Under the pieces are notes generated by a model. The model saw only the letters and a program-made list of their open reading frames with translations, ran no database searches and was not told the DNA's origin. Below are positions 53,465 to 62,804 of a DNA stretch of 64,000 nucleotides, piece by piece. Position 1 is the stretch's first letter; every line of letters begins with the position of its first letter. The DNA lies in NCBI GenBank assembly GCA_944322605.1, contig CALUPD010000004.1, forward strand, positions 1 through 64,000, read 5' to 3'. The translations under genes and the position numbers were made by a program. The stretch is from an uncultured Bacteroidales bacterium (GTDB lineage Bacteria > Bacteroidota > Bacteroidia > Bacteroidales > UBA932).

Positions 53465-55120
53465 ATGAGAATACTTTGGCTGGATATAAATTCCTCATAT
53501 TCCCATTCTTCCCTTGCCATTCCCGCGCTCGACGCCCAGCTCGACAGGGCGACAAGGGAGATGCATGAATGGAAAATAGTCTCCGGCTACCTGAAAACCG
53601 ACCCGGACGAAATCATCCAAGACATCGACTGCTTCGCTCCGGAAATGATACTGACGACATTATGGCTTTTCAACCATGCATACGTGACAAGCATCCTGAA
53701 AAAAATCAAGGCGATGCGCACGGACACCCGGATATTCGCAGGAGGGCCGGAATTTCTCGGAAACAACGAAGATTTCCTGAGGCGCAATCCCGAATTCGAC
53801 GCCGTTTTCAAAGGTGAAGGAGAAGACATGTTCGAACGGTTCATAAAAGACCCTTCCGGATTTAAAGAAATAGGCGGATTCTGCTTCATAGACAGGCAGT
53901 CAGGGACATACCGGGACAGCCCTGCGCAGGAAGCCGGGAATTTCAGCGCATTGGCGCCTCCTGAATCATCGGAATATTTCAGATGGGACAAAAGCTTCAT
54001 ACAAATCGAAACTTCGAGAGGATGCTTCAACAGCTGCGCGTTCTGCATAAGCGGGATAGAAAAAAGGGAAATCCAGGACATAGGGCTCGATTCCGTAAAA
54101 GAAAGAATCGCATACGCGCATTCACGCGGCATAAGGAACATCAGGATACTGGACAGGACATTCAACGCCAACCCCAAAAGGGCGATCGGGCTTCTCGGAA
54201 TATTCAGGGATTTCTCGAATGACATGACGTTCCATATCGAAGTCCATCCAGCTTTCGTCAATGAGGATTTCCTGGAATGCCTCGAATCTTTTCCTCCTGG
54301 CAGCATCCATATCGAAGCAGGAATCCAAAGCCTCGACGGGCATGTGATTTCGAAATGCATGCGCAAAGGCAGCGCGCAACGGTCCCTGCAAGGAATAGAA
54401 AGACTGGCCGCCCTCGGCAAGTTCACGCTGCATACCGACCTGATTGCCGGGCTTCCTGGCTATTCCTTAAAGATGCTCGAAAACGACATGGCAAGGCTCA
54501 TACGCATGAATGTCGGAGAGATACAGTTGGAACTGCTGAAACTCCTGCCGGGAACAGCATTCAGAAACGAGCATGCAGGATACGGACTGAAATTTTCGCC
54601 GCTGCCCCCATACGAAGTCCTCGGCTCGGACTGCATGGGCTTCCAAGACCTCGTCACGGCAAAAGCGTATTCTAAAATCCTGGACTATTGGTACAACGAC
54701 CCGTGCTGGAAAGATTTCTTCCGCCACGCCGTATTGCAGCACCCGGACATCATCGGAAGGCTGGCCGCAGCCTTGAAACGGCAATCCGCAATGAGCAGGG
54801 CCCTGAGCGCGGAATCAAGGGCGATGATCATGCACGGAATGATAAAGGAACATTACGGCAGCCTTTCGGCAAAATTGGCCGTAACATGGATAATGGCCGG
54901 GCTGTCGCTGAAAAAAGGGGCCGGGACGGAAATCCGCGAATGGAAAATGTCCGCAAGCCAAACCGTCGAAAACCCGTTATTCGACGCCGGCGACAAGGAA
55001 AAACATTATTTCTACATACAGGACGGCATGGAAACCCACTGGTTCGTGACGAAGAAAAACATCAATGGAGGAAAGCCCCTGGAACACTTCGCCGGCATAT
55101 CTGAAAATAAAGAGAATTAG
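53465..55120 (+). CDS. B12-binding radical SAM protein (DUF4080 type)
   Basis: 551 residues from MRILWLDINSSYSHSSLAIP; the frame is open further upstream but that part lies over the divergent deaminase gene. The N-terminal cobalamin-binding-like domain is followed by a radical SAM core with CFNSCAFC (Cys187, Cys191, Cys194) binding the 4Fe-4S cluster. The C-terminal segment resembles DUF4080. This BchE-like class is widespread in anaerobes with unknown substrates. It lacks an obvious B12 DxHxxG motif in the N-terminal domain, so cobalamin binding is uncertain. Its chemistry would release 5'-deoxyadenosine or SAH. Confidence 0.85.
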   Translation: MRILWLDINSSYSHSSLAIPALDAQLDRATREMHEWKIVSGYLKTDPDEIIQDIDCFAPEMILTTLWLFNHAYVTSILKKIKAMRTDTRIFAGGPEFLGNNEDFLRRNPEFDAVFKGEGEDMFERFIKDPSGFKEIGGFCFIDRQSGTYRDSPAQEAGNFSALAPPESSEYFRWDKSFIQIETSRGCFNSCAFCISGIEKREIQDIGLDSVKERIAYAHSRGIRNIRILDRTFNANPKRAIGLLGIFRDFSNDMTFHIEVHPAFVNEDFLECLESFPPGSIHIEAGIQSLDGHVISKCMRKGSAQRSLQGIERLAALGKFTLHTDLIAGLPGYSLKMLENDMARLIRMNVGEIQLELLKLLPGTAFRNEHAGYGLKFSPLPPYEVLGSDCMGFQDLVTAKAYSKILDYWYNDPCWKDFFRHAVLQHPDIIGRLAAALKRQSAMSRALSAESRAMIMHGMIKEHYGSLSAKLAVTWIMAGLSLKKGAGTEIREWKMSASQTVENPLFDAGDKEKHYFYIQDGMETHWFVTKKNINGGKPLEHFAGISENKEN

Positions 55121-55156
55121 GATTGCCATAAAAATGGTTTTTCTCTTATTTTTTGC

Positions 55157-55164
55157 TATCTTTG
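55157..55164 (+). promoter_or_regulatory. Candidate -7 box for acyl-CoA synthetase/vor genes
   Basis: TATCTTTG, 20 bp before the ATG at 55184, in an A+T-rich context; -33 element weak. Confidence 0.45.
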
Positions 55165-55183
55165 CCTGCAAATTTATTGTGAA

Positions 55184-57235
55184 ATGATAACCAAACAACT
55201 TATAAATCCGAAAAGTATTGTTGTCGTAGGCGGCTCGGACGACGTCAAAAAACCTGGAGGCAACGCTTTATTCAACCTCATAGACAAAGGCTATAAAGGA
55301 GACCTCTATGTCGTAAACCGCAAAGCCGACAAAGTACAGGGAATCAAGGCATACAGCTCCGTAGACGAACTCCCGTCCATCGACTTGGCCATACTTGCCA
55401 TTCCGGCCAAACAGTGCGTAGAGGCAGTAGACACGCTATGCAAGAAAAAAGGATGCAAGGCAGTAATCATCTATTCCGCCGGATTCCATGAGGACGGCGA
55501 AGAAGGGACAAAGCTCGAAAACGCGATAACCGAAATAGTAAACGAGACCGGAGCGTCTCTGATAGGGCCTAACTGCATAGGGGTCATGACTCCCTACTAT
55601 GCGGGAATATTCACCAAGCCTGTTCCGAGGCTTTCCACGACAGGGGCCGATGTCATTTCCGGCTCAGGAGCGACAGTGGTATTCATACTCGAAGCGGCAA
55701 TGCAGCTGGGGCTTCATTTCTCATCGATATTCTCTGTGGGCAACAGCGCGCAGATAGGAGTCGAAGACGTTTTGGAATACATGGACGAAACCTATGTGCA
55801 CGGCGAAAGCGCACCGGTGAAATTATTGTACATAGAAAGCATAAACAATCCTGACAAGCTGTTGAAGCACGCAAGGTCGCTGAACAGGAAAGGAGCGCAG
55901 CTCGTAGCCATAAAGGCAGGGTACAGCGAAGCCGGAAGCCGTGCGGCATCGTCCCACACCGGAGCCCTCGCGTCTCCAGACCAGGCAGTCGACGCGCTGT
56001 TCAAGAAGGCCGGCATAATAAGATGCTACGGAAGGACCGAATTCGTGACCCTCGCAGGCGTGCTCACGTTCCCTAAGCCTAAAGGGAACAGGATAGCGAT
56101 AGTGACACACGCAGGAGGACCTGCCGTAATGCTCACCGACATCCTTTCGACCAACGGAATCAACATACCTCACATAAAAGGGCCTAAGGCAGACGAGCTT
56201 CTTGAAAAGCTCTATGTAGGATCATCGGTTGCGAACCCGATAGACTTCCTCGCCACAGGCACGGCGGAACAACTCAAATACATATTGGACGCATGCGAGA
56301 ACGACTTCGACGTGGACGCGATAGCCGTGATATTCGGCTGCCCGGGACTGGCGAACGTTTACGATGTCTACGATGTCCTTCTCGAAAAAATCAAGACTTC
56401 CAAGAAACCTATCTACCCCGTGCTTCCGTCCATCGTGAACGCAGGGGCTGAAATACAGGCCTTCATGGACAAAGGCGGCGTATGCTTCCCTGACGAAGTG
56501 ATATTCGGAAAAGCGTTGTCCCAGGTAATGAACAACAAAGGATGCATAAAGGAAGAAGAACATGCCGCAATCGACAAAAAGATGATAAGGTCGATCATCG
56601 ACAACGCGGAAAACGGATACCTCGCTCCTGACAAGGTGCAGGCGCTGCTCGACGCGGCAGGAATAAACCGCGCTAAAGAAGCGGTGGTGGACAACGAAAA
56701 AGACCTGATGGAACAGGCAAGGTCCATAGGCTATCCTATAGTGATGAAAGTGGTAGGCCCGGTACACAAGACCGATGTCGGCGGCGTGACCCTCGACATA
56801 AACGATGACAACACCCTCGTTTCCGAATTCAGCAGGATGATGAAAATCAAAGATACGACGGCAGTGCTGTTGCAGCCGATGCTCAGCGGGACACAGCTTT
56901 TCATAGGAGCCAAGAGGGAAGGCAAATTCGGGCATCTGGTGATGTGCGGGCTCGGTGGCATATTTATTGAAGCCATCAAGGACATCTCGACCGGACTGAC
57001 CCCTGTCACGAAGATCGAAGCCGACGGCATGATAAAATCATTGCGCGGTTACAAGCTGATACAGGGAACAAGGGGGCAGGAAGGAGTCAACGAGGGCCTG
57101 TTCAGCGAAAACATAAGAAGGGTGTCGGCTCTTTGCGAAGCCGCTCCGGAAATCTACGAAATGGACATAAATCCTCTGCTCGGCAATCCAAGGACGGTCA
57201 CTGCCGTAGACGCGAGGATAAGGATAGAAAAATAA
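55184..57235 (+). CDS. ADP-forming acyl-CoA synthetase (fused alpha-beta)
   Basis: A 683-residue NDP-forming acyl-CoA synthetase with both subunits in one chain. The N-terminal CoA-binding domain (IVVVGGSDDVKKPGGNALFN, GPNCIGVM), a succinyl-CoA-synthetase-like domain with the likely phosphohistidine His258 in SSHTGALASPDQA, and a C-terminal ATP-grasp domain (YPIVMKVVGPVHKTDVGGV) are present in order. It makes ATP and a free acid from acyl-CoA, probably branched-chain acyl-CoA or acetyl-CoA. It precedes vorDBAC, which would supply the acyl-CoA. Confidence 0.92.
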   Translation: MITKQLINPKSIVVVGGSDDVKKPGGNALFNLIDKGYKGDLYVVNRKADKVQGIKAYSSVDELPSIDLAILAIPAKQCVEAVDTLCKKKGCKAVIIYSAGFHEDGEEGTKLENAITEIVNETGASLIGPNCIGVMTPYYAGIFTKPVPRLSTTGADVISGSGATVVFILEAAMQLGLHFSSIFSVGNSAQIGVEDVLEYMDETYVHGESAPVKLLYIESINNPDKLLKHARSLNRKGAQLVAIKAGYSEAGSRAASSHTGALASPDQAVDALFKKAGIIRCYGRTEFVTLAGVLTFPKPKGNRIAIVTHAGGPAVMLTDILSTNGINIPHIKGPKADELLEKLYVGSSVANPIDFLATGTAEQLKYILDACENDFDVDAIAVIFGCPGLANVYDVYDVLLEKIKTSKKPIYPVLPSIVNAGAEIQAFMDKGGVCFPDEVIFGKALSQVMNNKGCIKEEEHAAIDKKMIRSIIDNAENGYLAPDKVQALLDAAGINRAKEAVVDNEKDLMEQARSIGYPIVMKVVGPVHKTDVGGVTLDINDDNTLVSEFSRMMKIKDTTAVLLQPMLSGTQLFIGAKREGKFGHLVMCGLGGIFIEAIKDISTGLTPVTKIEADGMIKSLRGYKLIQGTRGQEGVNEGLFSENIRRVSALCEAAPEIYEMDINPLLGNPRTVTAVDARIRIEK

Positions 57236-57387
57236 TGAAATCGCTGAAAGACAAATTCAACGAGCAGACTCCGACGATGAAGGGATTCATTCTTATAATA
57301 ATCCTGCTCATAATAGGGATTATCCTGAGATGGGACTCGATAATCGAAGAAGCCGCCGACGGATTCAGGTTTTTCAGTAAAAAGTAA
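57235..57387 (+). CDS. Small single-span membrane protein
   Basis: A 50-residue frame beginning MKSLKDKFNEQTPTMKG, then one membrane helix (FILIIILLIIGIILRW) and a charged tail ending FFSKK. Its ATG shares a base with the stop of the acyl-CoA synthetase gene (TAATG), strongly suggesting coupling. No family recognised. It lies between the synthetase and the ferredoxin subunit gene. Confidence 0.7.
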   Translation: MKSLKDKFNEQTPTMKGFILIIILLIIGIILRWDSIIEEAADGFRFFSKK

Positions 57388-57421
57388 CACATATTTAACA
57401 AACAACTAAATAATCAAAAAC

Positions 57422-57643
57422 ATGGCAGTAAGAGGAGCAATTGTCGTAGACAATGAAAAATGCAAAGGATGCGGTGTTTGCGTTGCGAATTGTCCGACTA
57501 AAACCATAGCCTTGTCACACGAGGTTAATGGGAAAGGTTACAACTATGCCTACATGGCGAACCCTGAGTCTTGTACAGGATGTACGAATTGTGCAACAGT
57601 ATGCCCTGACTCGGTAATTACCGTATATCGAGTTAAGCTTTAA
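57422..57643 (+). CDS. vorD: 2-oxoacid:ferredoxin oxidoreductase, ferredoxin-like delta subunit
   Basis: A 73-residue protein with two 4Fe-4S motifs, CKGCGVCVANCP and CTGCTNCATVCP. It passes electrons from the thiamine catalytic subunit to ferredoxin. First of four contiguous subunit genes (delta, alpha, beta, gamma), with 13 bp to the next. Confidence 0.92.
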   Translation: MAVRGAIVVDNEKCKGCGVCVANCPTKTIALSHEVNGKGYNYAYMANPESCTGCTNCATVCPDSVITVYRVKL

Positions 57644-57656
57644 TAAATCAAATGAT

Positions 57657-58733
57657 ATGGCAGAGAAAATATTATTAAAAGGAAACGAAGCCATCGCCCA
57701 TGCAGCAATACATTGCGGTTGCGATGGATATTTTGGCTATCCTATCACTCCTCAGTCTGAAGTGATGGAAACCTTGATGGCCCAGAAACCATGGGAAACT
57801 ACAGGAATGGTAGTTCTCCAGGCTGAAAGCGAAATCGCGTCAATCAACATGCTCTACGGAGGAGCAGGAACAGGCAAAAGAGTAATGACATCTTCCAGCA
57901 GCCCTGGAATCAGCCTCATGAGCGAAGGCATCAGCTACCTCGCAGGCGCCGAACTCCCATGCCTCGTAGTAGACGTGCAAAGGGGCGGCCCAGGCCTTGG
58001 AACAATCCAGCCTTCACAGTCCGACTATTTCCAGGCTACTAAAGGCGGCGGACACGGAGACTACAAGATCATCATACTTGCGCCTGCTTACGGACAGGAA
58101 ATGTACGACTTCGTAGAACTCGGTTTCGAACTGGCATTCAAATACCGCATGCCTGCCATGATTCTTGCCGACGGCGTTATCGGACAGATGATGGAAAAAG
58201 TCGAAATCAAAGAACAGAAACCAAGATGGACAAAAGAAGAAATCCTCAAGATTTCCCCTTGGGCTGCAACCGGCAAGACAGCTGACAGGAAGAGAAACAT
58301 CATCACGTCTCTCGACCTCGACCCTATCAGCCAGGAACAGCACAACATCCATCTCCAGGAAAAATACAGACAGGTAGAAGAAAACGAAGTTCGTTACACC
58401 GAATACAGGAGCGAAGACGCGGAACATCTTATCGTTGCATTCGGATGTATGGCGAGAATCGCTGAAACCGCTATCGACAGAGCGAGAGAACAAGGCATAA
58501 AAGTAGGTTTGATAAGGCCTATCACATTGTTCCCGTTCCCTAAGAAACCTATCGAAAAACTTCTTCCACAGCTCAAATCGATGATGAGCATAGAGCTCAA
58601 CGCAGGACAGATGGTTGAAGACCTGAAGGTTATCGCTAACGGAAAAGTTCCTGTTCACTTCTTCGGCAGAATGGGAGGCGTTGTCGCTTCTCCTGATGAA
58701 ATCTACGAAGCTATCATTAACAAGTTAAAATAA
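57657..58733 (+). CDS. vorB: 2-oxoacid:ferredoxin oxidoreductase, alpha subunit
   Basis: A 358-residue subunit with the domain I pattern GNEAIAHAAIHCGCDGYFGYPITPQSE and domain II-like C-terminal part (LIVAFGCMARIAETAI, GLIRPITLFPFP). It most closely fits VorB of the 3-methyl-2-oxobutanoate (branched-chain) group, although KorA-type 2-oxoglutarate enzymes have the same layout. It oxidatively decarboxylates 2-oxoacids to acyl-CoA using ferredoxin. Confidence 0.9.
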   Translation: MAEKILLKGNEAIAHAAIHCGCDGYFGYPITPQSEVMETLMAQKPWETTGMVVLQAESEIASINMLYGGAGTGKRVMTSSSSPGISLMSEGISYLAGAELPCLVVDVQRGGPGLGTIQPSQSDYFQATKGGGHGDYKIIILAPAYGQEMYDFVELGFELAFKYRMPAMILADGVIGQMMEKVEIKEQKPRWTKEEILKISPWAATGKTADRKRNIITSLDLDPISQEQHNIHLQEKYRQVEENEVRYTEYRSEDAEHLIVAFGCMARIAETAIDRAREQGIKVGLIRPITLFPFPKKPIEKLLPQLKSMMSIELNAGQMVEDLKVIANGKVPVHFFGRMGGVVASPDEIYEAIINKLK

Positions 58734-58742
58734 TCGGGCACA

Positions 58743-59504
58743 ATGGACATAAAAGATATAATCAAAGAAGAGAATAAGGTTTACGGGAAAACCCCTGTTC
58801 TCACAGACAACGTAATGCACTATTGCCCTGGATGTTCTCACGGTGTCGTTCACAAGCTTATCGCTGAAGTCATCGAAGAAATGGGAATTCAGGACAAAAC
58901 AATCGGCGTTTCTCCTGTAGGATGCGCGGTATTGGCTTACAATTACCTCGACATCGACTGGGAAGAAGCAGCACACGGAAGGGCTCCTGCACTTGCTACG
59001 GCTATCAAAAGGCTCAACCCTGACAAATACGTGTTCACATACCAGGGAGACGGCGACCTCGCCTCAATCGGCTGCGGCGAAATCATGCATGCCTGCAACA
59101 GGGGTGAAAACATCGTTGTCATCTTCATAAACAACGCGATCTACGGTATGACAGGCGGACAGATGGCCCCTACCACATTGCTCGGAATGGTTACCGCAAC
59201 CACTCCTTACGGAAGGAACGCGGAACTCAACGGATACCCGCTGAGACTCACCGAACTTCTTGCGCAGCTTGACGGAACTTGCTACGTGACAAGGCAGTCG
59301 GTACAGAATCCTGCATCCGTAAGAAAAGCTAAAAAAGCCATTCAGAAAGCTTTCGAAAATTCAATGAAGAAAAAGGGAACTTCATTCGTTGAAATAGTAG
59401 GAACCTGCAACTCCGGATGGAAGATGAACCCTGTGAAAGCAAACCAGTGGATGGAAGAAAACATGTTTGCCAAATACCCGTTAGGAGATATTAAAGACAT
59501 TTAA
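58743..59504 (+). CDS. vorA: 2-oxoacid:ferredoxin oxidoreductase, beta (TPP) subunit
   Basis: A 253-residue thiamine pyrophosphate-binding subunit. MHYCPGCSHGVVHKLIAEV and the GDGDLASIGCGEIMHA ... NNAIYGMTGGQ segment form the TPP/Mg2+ site. This carries the catalytic decarboxylation. It lies 9 bp after the alpha-subunit gene and 11 bp before gamma. Confidence 0.92.
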   Translation: MDIKDIIKEENKVYGKTPVLTDNVMHYCPGCSHGVVHKLIAEVIEEMGIQDKTIGVSPVGCAVLAYNYLDIDWEEAAHGRAPALATAIKRLNPDKYVFTYQGDGDLASIGCGEIMHACNRGENIVVIFINNAIYGMTGGQMAPTTLLGMVTATTPYGRNAELNGYPLRLTELLAQLDGTCYVTRQSVQNPASVRKAKKAIQKAFENSMKKKGTSFVEIVGTCNSGWKMNPVKANQWMEENMFAKYPLGDIKDI

Positions 59505-59515
59505 AAGTTACTGAA

Positions 59516-60070
59516 ATGAAAGAAGAAATAATTATAGCAGGTTTTGGAGGACAAGGCGTCCTTTCAATGGGAAAAATATTAGCTTACTCTGGAATCATGC
59601 AGGATCAGGAAGTGGCATGGATGCCTTCATACGGTCCTGAAATGAGGGGCGGTACGGCAAACGTTACCGTCATCCTGAGCGACAACAAAATCAGCTCCCC
59701 TATCCTCAACGCTTTCGACACGGTGATTACGCTTAACCAGCAGTCCCTCGACAAATTCGAAAGCAAGGTAAAACCTGGCGGATTGCTGATTTACGATCCG
59801 AACGGAATCACCCATAAGCCTACAAGGACGGACATCACCATATGTTCGATAGACGCTGCAGAAGAATGCGCGAAAATAGGCAACCCTAAAGGCTACAACA
59901 TGGTAGTGCTCGGCGCATTCCTGAAGATGAAGCCTATCGTGAAGATGGACAATGTCTTGAAAGGATTGAAAAAATCACTTCCTGCAAGGCACCACAACCT
60001 TATTCCATTGAACGAACAGGCAATCAATGTGGGAATGGACAAGGTAAAAGTAGAATTCGAGGTTAAATAA
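59516..60070 (+). CDS. vorC: 2-oxoacid:ferredoxin oxidoreductase, gamma subunit
   Basis: A 184-residue subunit with IIIAGFGGQGVLSMGKILA, PSYGPEMRGGTANVTVILSD and a typical C-terminal helical end. It completes the four-subunit enzyme. A strong terminator follows 17 bp downstream, ending the transcript that probably starts before the acyl-CoA synthetase gene. Confidence 0.92.
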   Translation: MKEEIIIAGFGGQGVLSMGKILAYSGIMQDQEVAWMPSYGPEMRGGTANVTVILSDNKISSPILNAFDTVITLNQQSLDKFESKVKPGGLLIYDPNGITHKPTRTDITICSIDAAEECAKIGNPKGYNMVVLGAFLKMKPIVKMDNVLKGLKKSLPARHHNLIPLNEQAINVGMDKVKVEFEVK

Positions 60071-60087
60071 TCCGATTCATGATTTTA

Positions 60088-60128
60088 TAAAAGACCGATC
60101 GGCATTCGGGCCGCATCGGTCTTTTTTA
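60088..60128 (+). terminator. Rho-independent terminator after vorC
   Basis: AAAAGACCGAT pairs with ATCGGTCTTTT around a loop of about 17 nt that can pair partly, followed by a T run. Confidence 0.88.
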
Positions 60129-60159
60129 TTGACGGATTGCCGATAAATTTATATATTTG
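60128..60159 (+). promoter_or_regulatory. Promoter for coiled-coil/zapA genes
   Basis: ATTG (60128-60131), a 20-bp spacer, and TATATTTG (60152-60159) match the Bacteroidales consensus at ideal spacing; the first ATG is 36 bp downstream. Confidence 0.65.
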
Positions 60160-60194
60160 CGCAAAAGTACGCGTTAATAACTACAGCTGCTCTA

Positions 60195-60515
60195 ATGGAA
60201 CGGAATCCCGATATAGCTTTCGAAAGCTTGGAGAACAACATTAACAACCTAATCTCCAAATACGAACAGGCTGTACAGGAGAGGAATCTTTTAAAAGAAG
60301 AAATAGAAAGATTGGAGAAAAAAATGCTGTATTATGAGACGGAACTGAAGAAAAGTAATTTAAAAAACAGGGATTTAGAAGAAGAAATAAATAAATTGAA
60401 CCTGCTTATCGCGTTTACGGCCTCTGCTGAAGACAAAAAAAACGCAAAAGCCGCCATTGCCGGAATTATTAAGAAAATAGACAAATGCATAGCCTTGATT
60501 AACAATGAGCGATGA
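60195..60515 (+). CDS. Small coiled-coil protein upstream of zapA
   Basis: A 106-residue protein that is almost entirely coiled coil (EQAVQERNLLKEEIERLEKK, then NRDLEEEINKLNLLIAFTA). It has no catalytic motifs. It overlaps zapA by 11 bp, so the two proteins are made together. ZapB of E. coli is also a short coiled-coil partner of ZapA, so an analogous role at the division ring is a reasonable inference, though similarity to ZapB is not evident. Confidence 0.75.
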   Translation: MERNPDIAFESLENNINNLISKYEQAVQERNLLKEEIERLEKKMLYYETELKKSNLKNRDLEEEINKLNLLIAFTASAEDKKNAKAAIAGIIKKIDKCIALINNER

Positions 60516-60801
60516 ACATAAAGTCAAAATCAGGATCAACAGAAGGACTCTTGAATTCAATCTAAGGCCAGAGCATGAAGAATATATACGGTACGCGGCA
60601 AAACTCCTGAACGAAGGAATAGAAACGTTCAAGAAACAGTACATAGCGGAAGGCTACATGGAAGCGGCAGCGCTAAAATGCACGGCCGAACTCTTGCAAA
60701 GCAAAAAAAAGACAGAGAAGGAGAAAGCAGACCTGGAAAAGAAGCTTGAGGCTCTGAACGCAAAGCTGGAAAAATACATAGACAATATTAAAAACACATA
60801 A
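60505..60801 (+). CDS. zapA: Cell division protein ZapA
   Basis: A 98-residue protein with the ZapA N-terminal beta-hairpin (KVKIRINRRTLEFNLRPEHEEYIRYAAKLLN) and a long C-terminal helix (KKTEKEKADLEKKLEALNAK) that tetramerises. ZapA bundles FtsZ filaments. It overlaps the preceding coiled-coil gene. The locus zapA - structured RNA - rny echoes zapA-ssrS in proteobacteria. Confidence 0.85.
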   Translation: MSDEHKVKIRINRRTLEFNLRPEHEEYIRYAAKLLNEGIETFKKQYIAEGYMEAAALKCTAELLQSKKKTEKEKADLEKKLEALNAKLEKYIDNIKNT

Positions 60802-60802
60802 T

Positions 60803-60991
60803 ACCGCCGACAGACTCTTTGCGAAAATCAACACTTTTTACAATACCGGGCTATCAACAGACGAAAACAGGCCTAGGTGACCTTTCGGGGGATTCTGTTT
60901 ACAGGACGTTGGAAGTTTGAGTCTAAAATTGAGGTCCAAATCCTATTTTGACAAGATTTTTTGTCGAACTAGCTGCCGGCGGTTTTTTTTT
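60803..60991 (+). ncRNA. 6S-like RNA (candidate ssrS)
   Basis: The 5' segment ACCGCCGACAG (60803-60813) pairs with CTGCCGGCGGT (60973-60983) with one mismatch, enclosing about 160 nt. AGACTC (60812-60817) pairs with GAGTCT (60919-60924), and AAACAG (60865-60870) with CTGTTT (60895-60900), so the whole is a long interrupted hairpin. A nine-T run ends it. This size and rod-like shape, and the position right after zapA, fit 6S RNA, which binds RNA polymerase. No covariance search was possible, and no own promoter is clear. Confidence 0.6.
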
Positions 60992-61084
60992 AATTCCATC
61001 CTCTTCTATTTTCCATTGGATGCAATTCTTCCGTGACAGGTCTCATACCGTTACCGACAGACTATATTAAAACAAAATTATAAA

Positions 61085-62632
61085 ATGGAAAACATAATAA
61101 TATTCGTTGCAGTAATTCTCATAAGCGCGATTATCGGGTTCGGAGTCGCGTATTACATAGTGACGAAAATCGTCACGCCCAAGAAAAAGGAACAGATTTT
61201 AAAAAATGCCGAACAGGAAGGGGAAAACATAAAAAAGGAAAAGATATTCCAGGCCAAGGAAAAATTCCTCCAGATGAAGGCGTCCCATGAACAGTTCGTA
61301 GCTGAAAAAAACAACCAGCTCCAGCAGACCGAGAACAAGCTCAAGCAAAGGGAACTGGTCCTGAACCAGCAGAATCAGGAATTGCAGAAAAAGCAGAAAG
61401 AAATCGAAAGCATAAAAGAAAACCTCAAAGGCCAGGTTGAAATAGTCAACAGGAAAAGCGAGGAATATGAAAAGCTCAAGGCAGAGGCCATAGAAAACCT
61501 CGAAAGCATAGCCGGAATGAGCGCGTCCGATGCCAAAAACCAGCTGATAGAGTCCATGAAAGCCGAAGCCAGGACACAGGCCATGTCATACATCAACGAC
61601 ATAATGGACGAAGCCAGGCTCACCGCAAGCAAGGAAGCAAAGCGCATCGTGATAAATACGATCCAAAGGACCGCTCCTGAAACTGCGATAGAAAACGCGG
61701 TCACTGTATTCAACATCGAAAGCGATGAAATCAAAGGAAGAATCATAGGAAGGGAGGGCCGTAACATCAGGGCCCTTGAAGCCGCTACCGGCGTTGAATT
61801 CGTGGTAGACGATACTCCTGAAGCAATCCTGCTGTCAGCATTCGACCCTGTAAGAAGGGAAGTCGCAAGGCTCGCCCTGCACCAGCTCGTAGCCGACGGA
61901 AGAATCCACCCTGCAAGGATTGAAGAAGTCGTTTCAAAAGTACAGAAACAGCTCGAAGACGAAATACTGGAAACCGGAAAAAGGACATGCATAGACCTCG
62001 GAATCCACGGTCTTAACGTTGAACTCGTGAAACTCGTCGGCAGGATGAAATACCGCTCATCCTACGGACAGAACCTTCTCCAGCACTCAAGGGAAGTCGC
62101 AAATATCTGCGCCACGATGGCTGCCGAACTCGGACTCAACCCTAAACTGGCCAAACGCGCCGGACTTCTTCATGACATCGGAAAAGTCTCCGATGAAGAT
62201 CCTGAATTGCCTCATGCAATACTCGGGATGAAACTTGCAGAAAAGTACAAGGAAAAACCTGAAGTATGCAACGCTATCGGCGCTCACCATGAAGAAGTGG
62301 AAATGATTTCCCTCATATCCCCTCTTGTCCTGGTAGGCGACGCGATTTCAGGCGCAAGGCCTGGGGCAAGGCGCGAAGTCATCGAATCCTACATCAAGAG
62401 GCTCAAGGAAATGGAAGACATCGCGATGGCTTATCCGGGAGTAACGAAAACCTACGCAATCCAGGCAGGACGCGAACTCAGGGTCATCGTCGGAAGCAAA
62501 CAGGTAAGCGACCAGGAAGCTGAAACCCTCTCATTGGACATTGCAAAGAAAATACAGGATGAAATGGTTTATCCGGGACAGGTTAAAATCACCGTCATCC
62601 GCGAGACCAGGTCAGTCAGCTTCGCAAAATAA
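61085..62632 (+). CDS. rny: Ribonuclease Y
   Basis: A 515-residue membrane-anchored endoribonuclease. An N-terminal transmembrane helix ([23 protein letters not shown]), a long coiled coil to about residue 150, a KH domain ([19 protein letters not shown]) and an HD domain (AGLLHDIGK) occur in the usual order. It starts mRNA decay. Together with RNase G at 22574 the organism has two major decay endonucleases. Terminator 32 bp downstream. Confidence 0.96.
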   Translation: MENIIIFVAVILISAIIGFGVAYYIVTKIVTPKKKEQILKNAEQEGENIKKEKIFQAKEKFLQMKASHEQFVAEKNNQLQQTENKLKQRELVLNQQNQELQKKQKEIESIKENLKGQVEIVNRKSEEYEKLKAEAIENLESIAGMSASDAKNQLIESMKAEARTQAMSYINDIMDEARLTASKEAKRIVINTIQRTAPETAIENAVTVFNIESDEIKGRIIGREGRNIRALEAATGVEFVVDDTPEAILLSAFDPVRREVARLALHQLVADGRIHPARIEEVVSKVQKQLEDEILETGKRTCIDLGIHGLNVELVKLVGRMKYRSSYGQNLLQHSREVANICATMAAELGLNPKLAKRAGLLHDIGKVSDEDPELPHAILGMKLAEKYKEKPEVCNAIGAHHEEVEMISLISPLVLVGDAISGARPGARREVIESYIKRLKEMEDIAMAYPGVTKTYAIQAGRELRVIVGSKQVSDQEAETLSLDIAKKIQDEMVYPGQVKITVIRETRSVSFAK

Positions 62633-62663
62633 ATTCCAAGCAAAGAATCATTCATTCTATCAT

Positions 62664-62701
62664 AAAAGCATCGCCGGGTATCCCTGCGATGCTTTTTTTT
62701 T
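62664..62701 (+). terminator. Rho-independent terminator after rny
   Basis: AAAAGCATCGC pairs with GCGATGCTTTT around a 9-nt loop, followed by a T run. Confidence 0.9.
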
Positions 62702-62804
62702 GCGCACGACCTCATATAGCCATACTTTTCCTCAATCCCTTTGATTAATAATTTTTTATTCAACAAACATTGCATATACGCATTTTACAAATGAACTAAC
62801 AGCA

